Positions 44,158 through 52,921 of a stretch of DNA of 64,000 nucleotides are shown piece after piece. How positions within the stretch are numbered: position 1 is the stretch's first letter; every line of letters starts with the position of its first letter. The position numbers and the translations under genes are program-made. Origin of the DNA: Arthrobacter sp. Soil736 (GTDB lineage: Bacteria > Actinomycetota > Actinomycetes > Actinomycetales > Micrococcaceae); NCBI RefSeq assembly GCF_001428005.1, contig NZ_LMSB01000056.1, positions 191,405 through 255,404 on the forward strand, given 5' to 3'. The notes beneath the pieces are model-generated. The model saw only the letters and a list, made by a program, of their open reading frames with translations. It ran no database searches and was not told the DNA's origin.

Positions 44158-45360
44158 CTACAGCGCCGCCGGGGCATCGCCGAAGTCGCGGATGGGCAGG
44201 CGCTCGCCGTTCTGCTGGGCCGAGGCATGGGCCACGATTCCGGGAAGCGTGAACCGCGCAGCGACCCAGGCATTGACCGGCGGAAGGGTTCCGGTGTTGA
44301 CCGCCGTCACGAAGTCGTCCACGAGGAACTGGTGGCTGCCTTCGTGGCCGGTCGGAGCGCCGAGGTATTCGTCCGGCAGGCGTCCGCGGTCGTGCACGGG
44401 GGCCAGTCCGGAGATGAACGCATCACGCAGTTCGGGGGCGACGTCGGCAAGCGAGGGATCATCCAGCGGGATGCTGGGCCGGGTTTCCACCTGTTCGGAG
44501 ATGTCGTGGACGTTTTCCTTGTCCTGCCACACCGTCACCTTCGCCAGCTGCTCGAAGCTGGCCTCGGTACCGAAGAAGCGGAACCGGGATTCGCGGATGT
44601 GCGACGGGTAGCCCACGCGGCGCATCTCGTTGGTGCGCATGGCACCGCCGTCGTTCAGTTCAAAGAGCGCCGTGGCATTGGAGAAGTCGTTGCCGAACAT
44701 GCTCACGTCCTTGTCGAAGACGCCGTCGTTGCGGTCGTCCTTGACGCCGATGCAGCTGACACTGACCGCGTGCGAGGGCAGCACACCCAGGACGCCGCCG
44801 ATCGCGTGGGTGGGGTACAGCATCGGCGGGTAGCTGGCCGTCGCCTTCCACGCGTCTCCGCCGCTGTACTGGTAGGCGTCATAGAAGCCAAGGTCCATGT
44901 CGTGGACATAGTCGCCTTCGCTGTAGAAGATCCGGCCGAACTTGCCCGCGGCGTGCTGGTTGCGGGCGTAGACGGTGGCGGGGTTGTAGTAGCTGGTCTC
45001 CCCCATGGCGTAGACGAGCCCGGTTTCCTTCACGGCCTCGATGATGCGCTCGATCTCTTCTTCCGAAACCGCCATCGGAACGGCGGAGTAGACATGCTTG
45101 CCGGCGCGGAGCGCCTGCTCTACCAGCGGCCCGTGGGTCCAGCGCTGCGTGAAGATGGCGACGGCGTCGACGTCGGACGCCAGCAGCTCCTCGAAGCTGC
45201 CCAGGGTTCCGTCCAGGCCCCATGTTTCCAGCGCCGCGGCGGCGCGTTCGGGCCGTTCGTCGACGACGTAAACGTCGCTGACTCCCGGGTGGAGCTTAAA
45301 GAGGTGGGCGAAATGGCCGCCGAACTGTCCGACGCCGACGACTCCGATTGAAAACGTCAT
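44158..45360 (-). CDS. Gfo/Idh/MocA-family oxidoreductase
   Basis: This 400-residue NAD(P)-dependent sugar-type dehydrogenase begins FSIGVVGVGQFGGHFAHLF (GxGxxG Rossmann), with GKHVYSAVPMAVSEEEIERI as the family's EKP-like segment and a C-terminal beta domain. The usual EKP appears here as SAVPMA, so the catalytic lysine is not in its normal place and the activity may differ. It is divergent from ABC cluster 2, suggesting action on the imported sugar or a derivative. Confidence 0.8.
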   Translation of the reverse strand: MTFSIGVVGVGQFGGHFAHLFKLHPGVSDVYVVDERPERAAAALETWGLDGTLGSFEELLASDVDAVAIFTQRWTHGPLVEQALRAGKHVYSAVPMAVSEEEIERIIEAVKETGLVYAMGETSYYNPATVYARNQHAAGKFGRIFYSEGDYVHDMDLGFYDAYQYSGGDAWKATASYPPMLYPTHAIGGVLGVLPSHAVSVSCIGVKDDRNDGVFDKDVSMFGNDFSNATALFELNDGGAMRTNEMRRVGYPSHIRESRFRFFGTEASFEQLAKVTVWQDKENVHDISEQVETRPSIPLDDPSLADVAPELRDAFISGLAPVHDRGRLPDEYLGAPTGHEGSHQFLVDDFVTAVNTGTLPPVNAWVAARFTLPGIVAHASAQQNGERLPIRDFGDAPAAL

Positions 45361-45438
45361 TGTTTACCTTTCCCTGACTGGCCCGCAGTGCCGGGCGCTA
45401 GTGGCCCTAAGTGGGCTTGCTGAGAGTCTGTCACTGCA

Positions 45439-45457
45439 ATCTACTCGAGTCAACGAT
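45439..45457. promoter_or_regulatory. Half-conserved LacI-type operator over the oxidoreductase promoter
   Basis: ATCTACTCGAGT (45439-45450) shares the ATCTACTCG half with the full operator at 45515-45530, but the second half (CAACGAT) is degenerate. A TTGACT -35 box on the - strand (45448-45453) lies inside it, so a repressor here would block the Gfo/lacI operon. Confidence 0.4.
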
Positions 45458-45502
45458 TTTCAGCGCACAGCCGTAACTTTCAATGTTTTCAAGAATTTTT
45501 TC

Positions 45503-45531
45503 TTGCCACAGCATATCTACTCGTGTAGATT
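45503..45531 (+). promoter_or_regulatory. Cluster 2 promoter with LacI operator between -35 and -10
   Basis: TTGCCA (-35, 45503-45508) and TAGATT (-10, 45526-45531) are 17 bp apart. The inverted repeat ATCTAC-TCGT-GTAGAT (45515-45530) fills the spacer and overlaps the -10 box, a classic LacI-family repression site. Confidence 0.65.
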
Positions 45532-45575
45532 TTCATTCAGTTGTTACCCACATCACAGTCAGGAAAGGGTCGAAG

Positions 45576-46532
45576 ATGACCACCCTTACCAAGCAGCAAC
45601 AGGACCCGGCAGCACGGGTCCGCCGCCCCAAGGCAGCGAAACCCGATCGGAAGAGCTTTATTCACCGCAGCGGCGACTTGAAGGTGGCACTGTTCTTCAT
45701 CTTCCCGGCGATGATCGGCTTTGTTGCCTTCTATTTGGTCCCCACCATCCGGGGCGTCTACCTCAGCTTTACCGAGTACAGCATCCTGGGCGATCCCACC
45801 TGGATCGGAATCAAGAACTACACCGCCATGCTCGGCGATGAACTGTTCTGGAACGCCATGGCAGTCACCGTCCAGTACGTCGGGCTGAACATCGGCTTCC
45901 AGACCGTCATCGCCCTCGGATTGGCCCTCCTGATGCACCGCGTCGCTAAGTCCACGTTCATCCGCGGCGCTTTGCTGCTGCCCTTCCTGGTGGCCAACGT
46001 GATCGTGGCCCTGCTGTGGTTCTGGATGCTCGACTACCAGCTAGGCATCGTCAACGAGATCATCAGCTGGATGGGCCTGCCGCGCATCGCCTTCTTCGGC
46101 AGCGAGCAGTGGGCCATTCCCACCATCGCCGCCGTCAACGTCTGGCGCCACATGGGCTACACGGCCCTGCTGATCTTCGCCGGCCTGCAGTCGATCCCCA
46201 ACCACGTCTACGAGGTCGCTTCCCTCGACGGCTCATCCCCCACCCGGACCTTCTGGAGCATCACCATGCCGCTCCTGCGCCCCGTCATGGTGCTGGTGCT
46301 CGTGGTGACAGTGATCGGGTCCTTCCAGGTGTTCGACACAGTCGCGGTGACCACTGCCGGCGGTCCCATCAACGCCTCCCGAGTGATCCAGATGTACATC
46401 TACCAAAAGGCCTTCGGCGAATCGGACTTCGGCTACGCATCGGCACTGTCCGTCATCCTCTTCGTCATCCTCGCCCTGGTGGCCTTCGTGCAAATGAAGT
46501 TCCTCAAGGGCAACGAATCGGATCTGGACTAA
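45576..46532 (+). CDS. Carbohydrate ABC transporter permease (MalF type, cluster 2)
   Basis: This is a 318-residue membrane protein with six helices (VALFFIFPAMIGFVAFYLVP first). The EAA motif reads YEVASLDGSSPTRTFWSITMPLLRP. The start at 45576 follows AGGAAAGGG (45561-45569). It is the first gene of the inducible cluster, and the next permease starts 11 bp after its stop. Family role: passage of an oligosaccharide, here probably an alpha-galactoside judged from the GH36 gene downstream. Confidence 0.88.
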   Translation: MTTLTKQQQDPAARVRRPKAAKPDRKSFIHRSGDLKVALFFIFPAMIGFVAFYLVPTIRGVYLSFTEYSILGDPTWIGIKNYTAMLGDELFWNAMAVTVQYVGLNIGFQTVIALGLALLMHRVAKSTFIRGALLLPFLVANVIVALLWFWMLDYQLGIVNEIISWMGLPRIAFFGSEQWAIPTIAAVNVWRHMGYTALLIFAGLQSIPNHVYEVASLDGSSPTRTFWSITMPLLRPVMVLVLVVTVIGSFQVFDTVAVTTAGGPINASRVIQMYIYQKAFGESDFGYASALSVILFVILALVAFVQMKFLKGNESDLD

Positions 46533-46543
46533 GGAACCCCGCC

Positions 46544-47476
46544 ATGAGCACCTCCACACTCACCCGCAAGAAGTCCGTCAACAACATTCCCGTGAACAGG
46601 AAGCCGGTCAGCTGGCGCCGCGTCGGAGCCTGGGCCCTGGTGGTCCTCGCGGTCGCCGTGACGGTGGCCCCGTTCCTCTGGATGCTCCGCACCGCCTTCT
46701 CCAGCAATGCCGCGCTGGCGTCCAACGCCGGCAACCTTTTGCCCGCAGATTTCAGCCTCGGCGCCTTCAAACGGGTCCTCGGGATGCAGACCCCGGAAGA
46801 GGCCATCGCCGAGGGAGGCTCGGGAGCCGCGATCAACTTCTGGCTCTACCTGCGGAACTCGGTGATCTTCGCCACCGTCACCACCGCCGGGCAGGTCTTC
46901 TTCAGCGCCATGGCAGCCTACGCCTTCTCGCGGCTCCGCTGGCCCGGACGTAACGCGGTGTTCGGGCTGTTCCTGGCGACCATGATGGTCCCGCCGATCT
47001 TCACCGCGCTGCCCAACTTCATCATGATCAAGAACCTTGGCCTGCTCAACACGTTCGCCGGCCTGACGCTGCCTTACCTGTTCATGACGCCGTTCGCCAT
47101 CTTCTTCCTGCGCCAGTTCTTCCTCAGCATGTCCAGGGAAGTGGAAGAAGCCGCCATGCTCGACGGCGCCAAGCACCTGCGGATCTTCTTCCAGATCGTC
47201 CTGCCCAACGCCGCTGCGCCGCTGGCCACCCTGGCCCTGCTCACCTTCATCGGCCAGTGGAACGAATACTTCTGGCCGCTGCTGGCGGGCCAGGACGAAA
47301 GCGTCCGCGTGCTCACCGTCGGCCTGGGCGTCTTCAAGTCACAGTCGCCGCAGGGCGCACCGGACTGGAGCGGGCTGATGGCAGCCACGCTGGTCGCCGC
47401 AATCCCGGTGCTCCTGCTGTTCATGGCCTTCGGCAAGAAGGTGGTCAACTCCATCGGCTTCTCCGGAATCAAATAA
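46544..47476 (+). CDS. Carbohydrate ABC transporter permease (MalG type, cluster 2)
   Basis: This is a 310-residue membrane protein. After a basic N-terminus come six helices; the EAA motif is VEEAAMLDGAKHLRIFFQIVLPNAA, followed by FIGQWNEYFWPLLA, usual for MalG-type permeases. The AAGGAA ribosome site (46531-46536) overlaps the previous stop codon, so the genes are tightly linked. No ATPase gene accompanies it; a shared MsiK-like ATPase elsewhere in the genome is the usual actinobacterial solution. Confidence 0.88.
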   Translation: MSTSTLTRKKSVNNIPVNRKPVSWRRVGAWALVVLAVAVTVAPFLWMLRTAFSSNAALASNAGNLLPADFSLGAFKRVLGMQTPEEAIAEGGSGAAINFWLYLRNSVIFATVTTAGQVFFSAMAAYAFSRLRWPGRNAVFGLFLATMMVPPIFTALPNFIMIKNLGLLNTFAGLTLPYLFMTPFAIFFLRQFFLSMSREVEEAAMLDGAKHLRIFFQIVLPNAAAPLATLALLTFIGQWNEYFWPLLAGQDESVRVLTVGLGVFKSQSPQGAPDWSGLMAATLVAAIPVLLLFMAFGKKVVNSIGFSGIK

Positions 47477-47523
47477 CCCCTTCACTTCACTTCACCCCCT
47501 GCAAAACCCTCGAAAGGTCCATC

Positions 47524-48864
47524 ATGAAGAAATCCATCGGCGCCATTGCTGCCGCCGCTGCCATAGCCGTATCCCTGTCCGCCTGCGGCGGTTCAGCCCC
47601 CGCTTCCACCGAGGCCAAGGGCGAAATCAACTACTGGCTCTGGGACGCCAACCAGCTCCCCGCCTACCAGCAGTGCGCCACCGACTTCACCAAGGCCAAC
47701 CCGGACATCAAGGTCAAGATCACCCAGCGCGGCTGGGACGACTACTGGACCACCCTGACCAACGGCTTCGTCGCCGGAACCGCACCCGACGTCTTCACCG
47801 ACCACCTGGCCAAGTACCCCGAGTTCGCGTCCAAGAAGCAGCTCCTCTCCCTTGACGACGCCGTCAAGAATGACAAGCTCGACCTGAACATCTACAACAA
47901 GGGCCTCGCGGACCTGTGGGTTGCCGAGGACGGCAAGCGCTACGGCCTGCCCAAGGACTGGGACACCGTTGCCATGTTCTACAACAAAAAGCTCATCACC
48001 GACGCCGGTTACACCGAGGAACAGCTGAAGAACCTCGACTGGAACCCGTCCGACGGCGGCAGCTACGAAAAGGCCATCGCCCACCTGACCGTGGACAAGA
48101 ACGGCAAGCGCGGTGACGAGAGCGGCTTCGACAAGAACAAAGTCGCCGTTTACGGCCTGGGCCTTGAAGACGGCAGCGCAGGCATGGGCCAGACACAGTG
48201 GAGCTTCCTGACCGCTACCACGGGCTGGACCCACACGGACAAGAACCCGTGGGGCAAGGAATTCAAGTACGACGACCCCAAGTTCCAGGAGACCATCGCC
48301 TGGTGGGCCGGACTCGTGGAAAAGGGCTACATGCCCAAGCTTGAAACCACTGTGGGCACCGAGATACAGGACTCCTTCGGCGCAGGCAAGGCCGCCATCA
48401 ACACCAGCGGTTCCTGGATGATCGGCCAGTACACCAGCTACAAGGGTGTGGAAACAGGCATTGCCCCGACGCCCAAGGGACCCAACGGCAAGCGCGCCAG
48501 CATGTTCAACGGCCTGGCCGATTCCATCTGGGCGGGCACCAAGAACCCGGCAGCCTCGGTCAAATGGGTGGAATACCTCGCCTCGGCCAAATGCCAGGAC
48601 GTAGTGGCCAGCAAGGGCGTCGTGTTCCCGGCCATCACCACCTCCTCCGAGAAAGCAGCCGAGGCATTCAAAGCCAAGGGCACCGACGTCTCAGCCTTCA
48701 CCACCCACGTCAAGGACGGCACTACCTTCCTCTTCCCCATCGCGGACAAAGCGGCCAAAGTTGAAGGCATCATGAAGCCCGCAATGGACGCCGTACTCTC
48801 CGGCAAGAAGCCCGCCAGCTCCTTGACCGAAGCCAACAACCAGGTCAACGCCCTCTTCAAGTAG
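47524..48864 (+). CDS. Carbohydrate ABC transporter substrate-binding lipoprotein (cluster 2)
   Basis: This is a 446-residue protein. The signal peptide KKSIGAIAAAAAIAVSLSAC carries the lipobox LSAC (Cys ~20). The binding protein body follows: INYWLWDANQLPAYQQCATDF, WDDYWTTLTNGFVAGTAPDVF, YGLPKDWDTVAMFYNKKLI and SGSWMIGQY. It is third in the cluster, which is unusual because the binding protein usually comes first. Two hairpins follow before the GH36 gene, which may favour stable high-level expression of this gene. Confidence 0.87.
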   Translation: MKKSIGAIAAAAAIAVSLSACGGSAPASTEAKGEINYWLWDANQLPAYQQCATDFTKANPDIKVKITQRGWDDYWTTLTNGFVAGTAPDVFTDHLAKYPEFASKKQLLSLDDAVKNDKLDLNIYNKGLADLWVAEDGKRYGLPKDWDTVAMFYNKKLITDAGYTEEQLKNLDWNPSDGGSYEKAIAHLTVDKNGKRGDESGFDKNKVAVYGLGLEDGSAGMGQTQWSFLTATTGWTHTDKNPWGKEFKYDDPKFQETIAWWAGLVEKGYMPKLETTVGTEIQDSFGAGKAAINTSGSWMIGQYTSYKGVETGIAPTPKGPNGKRASMFNGLADSIWAGTKNPAASVKWVEYLASAKCQDVVASKGVVFPAITTSSEKAAEAFKAKGTDVSAFTTHVKDGTTFLFPIADKAAKVEGIMKPAMDAVLSGKKPASSLTEANNQVNALFK

Positions 48865-48874
48865 ACCGCCCAAC

Positions 48875-48944
48875 GTGACTGCGGGAGTGGCCGCAGTCAC
48901 CCGCTCCGGATGCCGCCGCTTCTCCTCGCGGCGGCGGCATCCGG
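48875..48944 (+). terminator. Two consecutive hairpins between binding protein and GH36 genes
   Basis: GTGACTGCGG (48875-48884) pairs with CCGCAGTCAC (48891-48900). CCGGATGCCGCCGC (48906-48919) pairs with GCGGCGGCATCCGG (48931-48944). Both stems are perfect. No T-run follows, so they may be attenuators or RNA-stability elements rather than full terminators, lowering GH36 expression relative to the binding protein. Confidence 0.5.
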
Positions 48945-49026
48945 GGCAATCCCACCCCACATACAGACGAAACCGACGGGGCAGCGTCACCGTACGCTCA
49001 CCGCCAAAACGAAAGAAGAACCCCCA

Positions 49027-51219
49027 ATGGATCCCTTGCACCTCCGCTCCGCCGGCACCAGCCTGGTGATCAGCTTCGACAGCGGGGAGGCCGAGGTCAT
49101 TCACTGGGGCGCCGATCTGGGCGCTTCACTGCCCGATCTCGCCATCCTCGCCGAACCGATCCCCCACTCCGCCATCGACGCCACCGTTCCTGCCGGGCTT
49201 CTCCCCCAGGCGTCCTCGAGCTGGCGCGGACGGCCGGGGCTGCGCGGCCACCGCATTGGCGACGGCGTCTCCGGCCTCGACTTCTCCTCCCGCCTTCGCG
49301 CCGTGCATGCCGCCGTCACGGGCAACTCAGCAGTCGTGGTGCAGCAGGATGCCGACGCCGGCATCACCGTGGAATCCACGCTCGCACTGCACGACGGCGG
49401 CCTGCTGGAACTGCGCCACACCGTCACCAACTCCGGGACCTCGCCTTTCCAGCTCGACGAACTGGCCACGGTCCTCCCGGTGGCGCCGGACGCCGTCGAA
49501 CTTCTGGACCTGACCGGGCGCTGGTGCCGGGAACGGCACCCGCAGCGCCGGCCCATCCAGCAGGGCACGTGGGTGCGCACCGGACGCCACGGCCGCACCG
49601 GCCACGACTCCTCGCTCCTGTTCGCCGCCGGCACCGCCGGCTTCGGCAACCGCCACGGCAGGGTCTGGGCCACGCACCTGGCCTGGAGCGGCAATCACGA
49701 ACAGTTCGCGGACACGCTTGCTGACGGGCGGACCATGATCGGCGGTTCCGAGCTGCTGGGCCCCGCCGAGGTGGTCCTCGGACCCGGCGGGAGCTACACC
49801 ACCCCTGCGCTTTTCGCTGCCTACTCCGACCGCGGCCTTGACGGAATCAGCGAGGCGTTCTACAGCTGGTTCCGTTCCCGTCCGCACCATGTGCTGCCCG
49901 CCGCTTCTGCCAATGCCGGAGCCGGAAAGCCGCGCCCCGTGGTGCTGAACACGTGGGAGGCCGTGTATTTCGACCACAACCTCGGCACCCTGATCGAACT
50001 CGCTGACTCCGCCGCCGACCTCGGCGTGGAGCGCTTCGTCCTGGACGACGGCTGGTTTCGGGGCCGCCGCGACGACAAAGCCGGCCTGGGCGACTGGTTC
50101 GTGGACGAGACCCTGTGGCCGGACGGCCTGACTCCCCTCATCGAGGCCGTCACGTCCCGGGGCATGGAGTTCGGCCTGTGGGTGGAACCCGAGATGATCA
50201 ACCTCAATTCCGACGTCGCCCGCGCCCACCCGGACTGGATCGTCGGCCCCTCAGCCGCCTCCCACAAGGACGGCGGCCGCCTGCCGCTGCAATGGCGGAA
50301 CCAGCACATCATCGACCTGGTGAACCCGGAAGCCTGGCAGTACATCTTTGACCGGATCGATGCCCTGCTCCGTGAGAACAACATCAGCTACCTCAAGTGG
50401 GACCAGAACCGGGACCTCACCGAACACGGCCATGCCGGCCGCTCCTCCGTCCACGGGCAGACCCTTGCCGCGTACAGCCTGTTCGACGAACTCCGCAAGG
50501 CCCATCCCGGCGTCGAGATCGAAAGCTGCTCCTCCGGCGGCGCGCGCGTGGACCTCGGGATCCTGGAGCGCACGGACCGCATCTGGGGCTCCGACTGCAA
50601 CGACGCCCTGGAACGGCAGACCATCCAGCGCTGGACCGGCATGGTGGTTCCGCCGGAGCTGGTGGGCGGACACATCGGGCCCACCACGTCCCACACGACG
50701 GCCCGCACGCACGATCTGTCCTTCCGCGCCATCACGGCACTGTTCGGCCACTTCGGCATGGAATGGGATGTCCGCGAGGTCCAGGGCGAAGAGCGCGACG
50801 AGCTCAAGCGGTTCATCGGGCTCTACAAGGAGCACCGCGGGCTCATCCACAGCGGCCGGATGGTCCGTGCCGACGTTCCCGATGACTCGCTCATGCTCCA
50901 CGGCGTGGTAGCGGGCGGAGAAGCCTCGCCCGGGGAGACGGCAGCCCTGTTCGCGCTGGTGAGCACGCGGACGTCGTTCGCCGAGCAGCCCGGACGGATC
51001 ACTGTCCCGGGCCTGGACGCTAGCCGCAGCTACCGCCTGGAAGCCGTGTTCCCGGCCCCCGGCGACGCCGACTACGCCCACACCTTCACGCAGATTCAGG
51101 CGCCGGCCTGGCTGGCGTCCGGGGCGGAAGCCAGCGGCAAATTCCTGGCCGAGGTGGGCCTGCCCATGCCCAACCTGAACCCGGAGCACGCGCTGCTCCT
51201 GAAGGTCACGGCGCTCTGA
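49027..51219 (+). CDS. Alpha-galactosidase, glycoside hydrolase family 36
   Basis: This 730-residue cytoplasmic enzyme probably releases galactose from alpha-galactosides such as melibiose or raffinose. The N-terminal beta-supersandwich is followed by the barrel: VLNTWEAVYFDHN, FVLDDGWFRGRRDDKAGLGDW, GLWVEPEMINLNSD. The catalytic nucleophile lies in YLKWDQNRD (Asp ~459) and the acid/base in WGSDCND (Asp ~523), with ESCSSGGARVDLG between. No signal peptide. It closes ABC cluster 2. The start at 49027 has a weak GAAAGAAGAA site upstream. Confidence 0.92.
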   Translation: MDPLHLRSAGTSLVISFDSGEAEVIHWGADLGASLPDLAILAEPIPHSAIDATVPAGLLPQASSSWRGRPGLRGHRIGDGVSGLDFSSRLRAVHAAVTGNSAVVVQQDADAGITVESTLALHDGGLLELRHTVTNSGTSPFQLDELATVLPVAPDAVELLDLTGRWCRERHPQRRPIQQGTWVRTGRHGRTGHDSSLLFAAGTAGFGNRHGRVWATHLAWSGNHEQFADTLADGRTMIGGSELLGPAEVVLGPGGSYTTPALFAAYSDRGLDGISEAFYSWFRSRPHHVLPAASANAGAGKPRPVVLNTWEAVYFDHNLGTLIELADSAADLGVERFVLDDGWFRGRRDDKAGLGDWFVDETLWPDGLTPLIEAVTSRGMEFGLWVEPEMINLNSDVARAHPDWIVGPSAASHKDGGRLPLQWRNQHIIDLVNPEAWQYIFDRIDALLRENNISYLKWDQNRDLTEHGHAGRSSVHGQTLAAYSLFDELRKAHPGVEIESCSSGGARVDLGILERTDRIWGSDCNDALERQTIQRWTGMVVPPELVGGHIGPTTSHTTARTHDLSFRAITALFGHFGMEWDVREVQGEERDELKRFIGLYKEHRGLIHSGRMVRADVPDDSLMLHGVVAGGEASPGETAALFALVSTRTSFAEQPGRITVPGLDASRSYRLEAVFPAPGDADYAHTFTQIQAPAWLASGAEASGKFLAEVGLPMPNLNPEHALLLKVTAL

Positions 51220-51343
51220 CGGATGAACCGGGCGGCGGCTGCCGGGGCACCTTGACGGTTTCCTGGCGGCCGCCGGGCGGGCAGGCGTAACGAAAATCCC
51301 GCGCAGAAGTGGACCGGCGGCACGACGCGATAGATTTGCATCC

Positions 51344-51820
51344 ATGACTGAAGCCCCCTCCGCCACCGAAGCCGGCCGCGGCACCATCCTTGTCCTCAAT
51401 GGCCCCAACCTGAACCTCCTCGGCACGCGCGAGCCCGAGAAGTACGGCACGTCAACGCTTGCCGACGTCGAACAGCTGGCAAAGGACACCGGGGCGGCGC
51501 TAGGGCTGGACGTTGAGTGCTTCCAGTCCAACCACGAAGGCGCACTGGTGGACGCCATCCACGCGGCCCGCGGCAAGGCGATCGGCATCGTGCTCAACGC
51601 GGGCGCCTACACCCACACTTCGGTGGCAATCCGGGACGCCATCTCCGCGGTGCAGCTGCCTGCCGTGGAGGTCCACATCACCAACGTGCATGCCCGCGAG
51701 GGCTTCAGGCACCACTCGTACCTCTCGGACATCAGCAAGGCGGTCATCGCCGGCGCGGGGATCATGGGGTACCGGTTCGCGGTGGAATACCTCGCCGACC
51801 TGAATGCCGGCAAGGCCTGA
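51344..51820 (+). CDS. aroQ: 3-dehydroquinate dehydratase, type II
   Basis: This 158-residue enzyme carries out the third step of the shikimate pathway. Key motifs are ILVLNGPNLNLLGTREPEKYG (first part: ILVLNGPNLNLLG; catalytic Tyr in EPEKYG), QSNHEGALVDAIH, NAGAYTHTSVAIRDA, and EVHITNVHAREGFRHHSYLS with the catalytic His. The start is leaderless: TAGATT (51331-51336), 7 nt, ATG. The DUF2332 gene starts only 2 nt after its stop, so they are co-transcribed. Confidence 0.95.
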   Translation: MTEAPSATEAGRGTILVLNGPNLNLLGTREPEKYGTSTLADVEQLAKDTGAALGLDVECFQSNHEGALVDAIHAARGKAIGIVLNAGAYTHTSVAIRDAISAVQLPAVEVHITNVHAREGFRHHSYLSDISKAVIAGAGIMGYRFAVEYLADLNAGKA

Positions 51821-51822
51821 CA

Positions 51823-52860
51823 ATGGCCGGCGCGGCCATGGGCACCGCGGACTGGTACCGGCATTTCGGCACCGTTGATGCCCCCGGTTCCTCAGCCTGC
51901 TACGCCGACTGGTCGCTGCAGATTGCCGACGATCCCGCGCTGATCGCCCGGATCGACCAGTGGCCCCACAACAAGCGCCAGCCGCTGCTGCTCCTGGCGG
52001 CTGCCCGCTACCTGGGCGCCAAGGTGTCCCCGTACAGCGAGTTCCGGAATTTCCTGGACGAGCACTGGGCGGATGTGTCGCGGACCGTCCTGTCGCGGGC
52101 CACGCAAACGAACGAGGTGGGCCGCTGCGCCACCCTGCTGCCGTCGCTGGCAGCCATCTCCGCCGCCGAGCAAAAGCCCCTCGCGCTCATCGAGGTGGGC
52201 GCGTCCGCCGGGCTTGCCCTGTTCCCGGACCGCTACGGCTACGAGTACGACGACGGCACAACAGTCACGCGGCTGGCTCCGGAACCCCGCCCTGCGGGAC
52301 AGCTGCCGGCACTCGTGCCGCCCGTCCTGCGGTGCGCCGTCTCCGGCCCGGTTCCTTTGCCGGACAGGCTCCCGGAGGTGGTGTGGCGGGCCGGGATCGA
52401 CTTAAACCCCCTCGACGTCGGAAATGACGACGACGTCGCCTGGCTTGAAGCGCTGATCTGGCCCGAGCAGGACTTCCGCCGCGAGCGGTTGCGAAAGGCG
52501 ATCGGCGTCGCCCGAGAAAACCCTCCGCTGCTGGTTGCCGGCGACCTGAACCAGCAACTGGTGTCCCTGGCGGACCGGGCCCCGGCGGACGCGGCGCTGG
52601 TGGTGTTCCATAGCGCCGTCATGGGCTACCTCAGTGCGGACGGCCGTTCGCGGTTCCGCAGTACCGTGCAGGACCTGGCGGCCGGCCGCGGGTGCCACTG
52701 GCTGTCCAACGAGGGCGAGACGGTGATTGCCCAGGCGGACGGTTCAACCGTGGTTCCGGAGATGGCGGCCGGCAGGCTCCGGGGAAACTTCCTGCTTCTC
52801 CACAACGGCCGGCCCGTGGCCATCACGGGTCCTCACGGGCAGAGCCTGGAGTGGCTCTAG
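51823..52860 (+). CDS. DUF2332 family protein
   Basis: This is a 345-residue protein. DUF2332 hallmarks are LLLAAARYLGAK, ALIEVGASAGLALFPDRYGYEY (motif-I-like glycine-rich loop after an acidic residue), RAGIDLNPLDVGNDDDVAWLEALIWPEQDFRRERL in parts, and VVFHSAVMGYLS. The pattern resembles a SAM-dependent methyltransferase fold, though no substrate is known. It is immediately downstream of aroQ. Start at 51823 follows the aroQ stop; no separate ribosome site is obvious, so translational coupling is likely. Confidence 0.75.
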   Translation: MAGAAMGTADWYRHFGTVDAPGSSACYADWSLQIADDPALIARIDQWPHNKRQPLLLLAAARYLGAKVSPYSEFRNFLDEHWADVSRTVLSRATQTNEVGRCATLLPSLAAISAAEQKPLALIEVGASAGLALFPDRYGYEYDDGTTVTRLAPEPRPAGQLPALVPPVLRCAVSGPVPLPDRLPEVVWRAGIDLNPLDVGNDDDVAWLEALIWPEQDFRRERLRKAIGVARENPPLLVAGDLNQQLVSLADRAPADAALVVFHSAVMGYLSADGRSRFRSTVQDLAAGRGCHWLSNEGETVIAQADGSTVVPEMAAGRLRGNFLLLHNGRPVAITGPHGQSLEWL

Positions 52861-52873
52861 CGGGTCGGTGGGG

Positions 52874-52921
52874 CTGTTGCCGGAGGCGCCTGTTGCCGGA
52901 TGCACCTACTTCTGGATGCAC
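52874..52921. repeat. Three degenerate 16-bp tandem repeats at the marP end
   Basis: CTGTTGCCGGAGGCGC (52874-52889), CTGTTGCCGGATGCAC (52890-52905) and CTACTTCTGGATGCAC (52906-52921) follow one another without gaps. The third unit contains the marP stop and last codons, including the C-terminal cysteine codon. Confidence 0.6.
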
